Assembly (NCBI GenBank): GCA_016195395.1 | Contig: JACPZR010000396.1 | Span: forward strand, 1-5,551 | Length of the DNA stretch: 5,551 nt | Origin: Spirochaetia bacterium | Lineage (GTDB): Bacteria > Spirochaetota > Leptospirae > Leptospirales > Leptonemataceae | Direction of reading: 5' to 3' | Shown here: one piece after another, positions 3,389 through 5,551 of the stretch | How positions within the stretch are numbered: the stretch's first letter is position 1 | How the letters are laid out: every line of letters begins with the position of its first letter | Notes under the pieces: generated by a model | Told to the model about the DNA's origin: nothing | Seen by the model: only the letters and a program-made list of their open reading frames with translations | The model's database searches: none | Made by a program: the position numbers and the translations under genes

Positions 3389-5551
3389 GTGAATCAAGTA
3401 GCATTCCATGGGCGGTTGCTCTTCCGCGCCAAACTCTCCCTGGCTGTGACGATCCTCACGCTGGCCTGCGTGGGCCTCGTGGTGGAAGTCTCCGCTTCCT
3501 ACCTTGAAGACGAGCTGACGGCGCACGTCCAAGCCACCAATCTCCAGATCGCCCGCTCGTTGCGCGACCGCATAGCCTTGGAACTCCAGACCGTTGCGAT
3601 CGAGACAGAATACCTGATGACCCTGCCCGACGCGCGGGCCTTGGAAGGCTTGGAGCGCACAAGCAGCAAAGGCATCCTGTGCCTGGGAAGCGTGTCGGCT
3701 TGGGGACCTCGCATCTTTTGCCGGGGTCCTGCCCTCACCGAGCATCCCGGATTGAACAACGCGGTCCAGAAAGCCATTCAAGCCGGAGTCGATCCCCGTC
3801 TGCATATCAAACGCTTTGATGCGATCCCCGGGACATTTTTTCTGTTTGTGCCGGATCCCGCGGGAGGCAGCCATTTTACCCTTCTGACGGGAGTGGGATT
3901 AACGCATGGCCTTCCGAGCGAAGAGTACGCCGCCGCCGTCCTTGATGATCACGCCAACGTCCTCCTGTACGCCGGTCAACCCCGCATGCCCGCGGATGTC
4001 CGCAGCTATCCGCCCGTGAAAGCGATGCTTGAGCGTCCGGTGCGGAACATGCAGATTCGCTTTCAGTACGGCGGATCATCCTTCTTTGGGGCTTTTGCCA
4101 CCGAACGCGAAATGGGTCTGGGCGTAGTCATCGACGTCCCGGAAGGCTACGCGCTCGAAAGCGTTTCTCGTCTGCGAAAGCGCGGCACCTATGTTCTCAT
4201 CATTGTGGGCGGTGTCGCCGGGATACTAGCTCTCCTTCTGGCCTGGGGGATAACGCGGCCGCTCGCCCGCCTGACACAGGCGGCGGCGCTGATTGAGCAG
4301 GGAGATTATTCACCGGATCTGGGCGCCCCTGGATCGGATGAAGTGGGTGTCCTGACGCGCGCATTTTCGTCGATGGTGGCAGGGATCCGCAGAAACGAAG
4401 CCGCCATTCGGCACCAGGCCCTGCATGACGCTCTGACCGGACTGCCCAATCGCAGTCTGTTCTCACAGGGGTTGCCGGGCCTTCTCGCAGCGGCACTCCG
4501 CAAAGGCACACAAGTGTGCGTCTGCTATCTGGACTTGGACCGCTTCAAGAACATCAATGATTCGCTGGGACATGAAGCGGGCGACTTGGTGCTCTGTGAG
4601 GTCGCGTCCCGGCTGCGCGCCCAGCTGGGCAACGCGGACATGATCGTCCGCTTGGGCGGAGATGAGTTCGCTGTGGTTGCGGCGGATGTGGGAGAACGCG
4701 AAGCGATGGTGCTTGCCGACCGCATCATTGAGTGCTTCAACAATCCCATCACCCTTGGCGCCACAGAGGTCCACTTAAGCGGCAGCCTGGGCATTGCCCT
4801 TTTTCCCAATGACGGAGAAGATCCCGGCGCGCTGATGAAGAACGCGGATACGGCCATGTTCACCGCCAAGAAGCGCAGCGGTCCGGCCTACGCCTTTTAT
4901 ACGGAAACGATGAATAACCGGGCTGTCCGCCGGCTTGAATTGGAAACCAAACTGCATCACGCGATAGAACGCGGCGAGATCCAGGCCTACTACCAGCCGC
5001 GTGTGGCGCTGCGGGACGGCTCCATCCGCGGATTGGAAGCGCTGGCACGTTGGTTCTTACCGGACGGAACGTCCATACCACCGGATGAGTTCATCCCCTT
5101 GGCGGAGGAGACCGGCCTCATTGTGGCGCTCGGCGATTGGATGTTGGAACAGGCCGTCAAGTTTGCGGTTGCCTTGAACGTGTCCCGGGCCCCGGAACTG
5201 CGGCCGCAAATCGCTGTCAACGTGTCCACCAAGCAGCTCCGCCTCCCGGACCTTCCGCAACGGATCAAAAGAATCCTGACGACGCACAGCTTCCCCCCGT
5301 CACAGCTGGAGATTGAGGTGACTGAGAGTGTCCTCGTGGAGGATCCGGAAAGGGCCTTGGCCACGCTCCAGGAAATCCGGACGATGGGTGTTGGAGTCGC
5401 TTTGGACGATTTTGGCACGGGGTACGCTTCCCTTGCGTATATCAGACAATTTCCGGTTGATGTTTTGAAAATTGACCGCATCTTTATGAAAGGGATTCCA
5501 GAAGACAGGCGTAATGTTGCCATCGTCAACTCCGTCATTGCACTGGCGCGC
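3389..5551 (+). CDS. Membrane sensor with HAMP, GGDEF and EAL domains (c-di-GMP enzyme), 3' truncated
   Basis: This is a hybrid c-di-GMP synthesis/degradation protein; 721 codons are visible and the gene runs off the right edge. Residues 15-37 form a first membrane helix, 38-266 a periplasmic domain that looks Cache-like (VLDDHANVLLYAG near 184-196), 267-287 a second helix and 288-340 a HAMP linker. The GGDEF domain (345-505) has HDALTGLPNR, metal-site Asp382, Asn390 and an intact GGDEF at 423-427, so it should make c-di-GMP. The inhibitory RxxD site is missing: the equivalent residues read GNAD. The EAL domain starts near 515 and shows E550 (EAL), N611, E643, D673-D674 (DDFGTG) and K694. The later catalytic Glu and Gln lie beyond the window. 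The start is uncertain: GTG 3389 fits the predicted promoter and first helix, while in-frame GTG 3362 is possible; a TAG at 3350-3352 bounds the frame. Neither has a strong Shine-Dalgarno sequence. The likely role is converting a periplasmic signal into altered c-di-GMP levels. Confidence 0.93.
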   Translation, partial: MNQVAFHGRLLFRAKLSLAVTILTLACVGLVVEVSASYLEDELTAHVQATNLQIARSLRDRIALELQTVAIETEYLMTLPDARALEGLERTSSKGILCLGSVSAWGPRIFCRGPALTEHPGLNNAVQKAIQAGVDPRLHIKRFDAIPGTFFLFVPDPAGGSHFTLLTGVGLTHGLPSEEYAAAVLDDHANVLLYAGQPRMPADVRSYPPVKAMLERPVRNMQIRFQYGGSSFFGAFATEREMGLGVVIDVPEGYALESVSRLRKRGTYVLIIVGGVAGILALLLAWGITRPLARLTQAAALIEQGDYSPDLGAPGSDEVGVLTRAFSSMVAGIRRNEAAIRHQALHDALTGLPNRSLFSQGLPGLLAAALRKGTQVCVCYLDLDRFKNINDSLGHEAGDLVLCEVASRLRAQLGNADMIVRLGGDEFAVVAADVGEREAMVLADRIIECFNNPITLGATEVHLSGSLGIALFPNDGEDPGALMKNADTAMFTAKKRSGPAYAFYTETMNNRAVRRLELETKLHHAIERGEIQAYYQPRVALRDGSIRGLEALARWFLPDGTSIPPDEFIPLAEETGLIVALGDWMLEQAVKFAVALNVSRAPELRPQIAVNVSTKQLRLPDLPQRIKRILTTHSFPPSQLEIEVTESVLVEDPERALATLQEIRTMGVGVALDDFGTGYASLAYIRQFPVDVLKIDRIFMKGIPEDRRNVAIVNSVIALAR

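Noticed and set aside
3368..3874. Minus-strand reading frames opposite the start of the GGDEF-EAL gene, and similar ones at 3876-5538
   Set aside because: The plus strand encodes a continuous multi-domain protein with intact GGDEF and EAL motifs. The minus-strand frames are shadows.
1..5551. CRISPR array, tRNA or rRNA genes, insertion sequences
   Set aside because: I saw no regularly spaced identical repeats, no tRNA or rRNA-like sequence and no transposase or terminal inverted repeats.

Overview
This window reads as chromosomal DNA of a spirochaete, most likely a Leptospirales-type organism of moderate GC content. The grounds are indirect. Two secreted proteins have relaxed, spirochaete-style lipoprotein signals. 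The acyl-CoA ligase carries a VPRGTDTT segment that I recall from leptospiral ligases. One protein has an atypical GHKL ATP-binding fold. No rRNA or other phylogenetic marker is present, so this placement is inference.

Layout. Bases 1-591 (minus) hold the N-terminal third of an AMP-forming long-chain acyl-CoA ligase that runs off the left edge. Bases 746-1774 (minus) hold a GHKL-type ATP-binding protein with a clear N box and glycine-rich G2 box but no DxGxG box. It lies upstream of the ligase on the same strand, 154 bases away. An AT-rich intergenic stretch follows, with a palindromic -10-like ATTATAAT and two leader hairpins, one of which covers a Shine-Dalgarno sequence. Bases 2091-2969 (plus) encode a short lipoprotein built almost wholly of YD/RHS-type repeats. 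Bases 3108-3242 (plus) encode a 44-residue putative lipoprotein. A GC-rich palindrome and a terminator-like hairpin with five Ts come next, then a TTGACA promoter candidate. Bases 3389-5551 (plus) hold a membrane-bound sensor (Cache-like periplasmic domain, HAMP) fused to GGDEF and EAL domains, cut by the right edge inside the EAL domain.

The genes form at least three transcription groups: the two minus-strand genes, the two small lipoprotein genes, and the c-di-GMP gene. Nothing here shows that they act in one pathway. The least familiar part is the compact YD-repeat lipoprotein, with its paired cysteines and structured leader, followed by the tiny lipoprotein.
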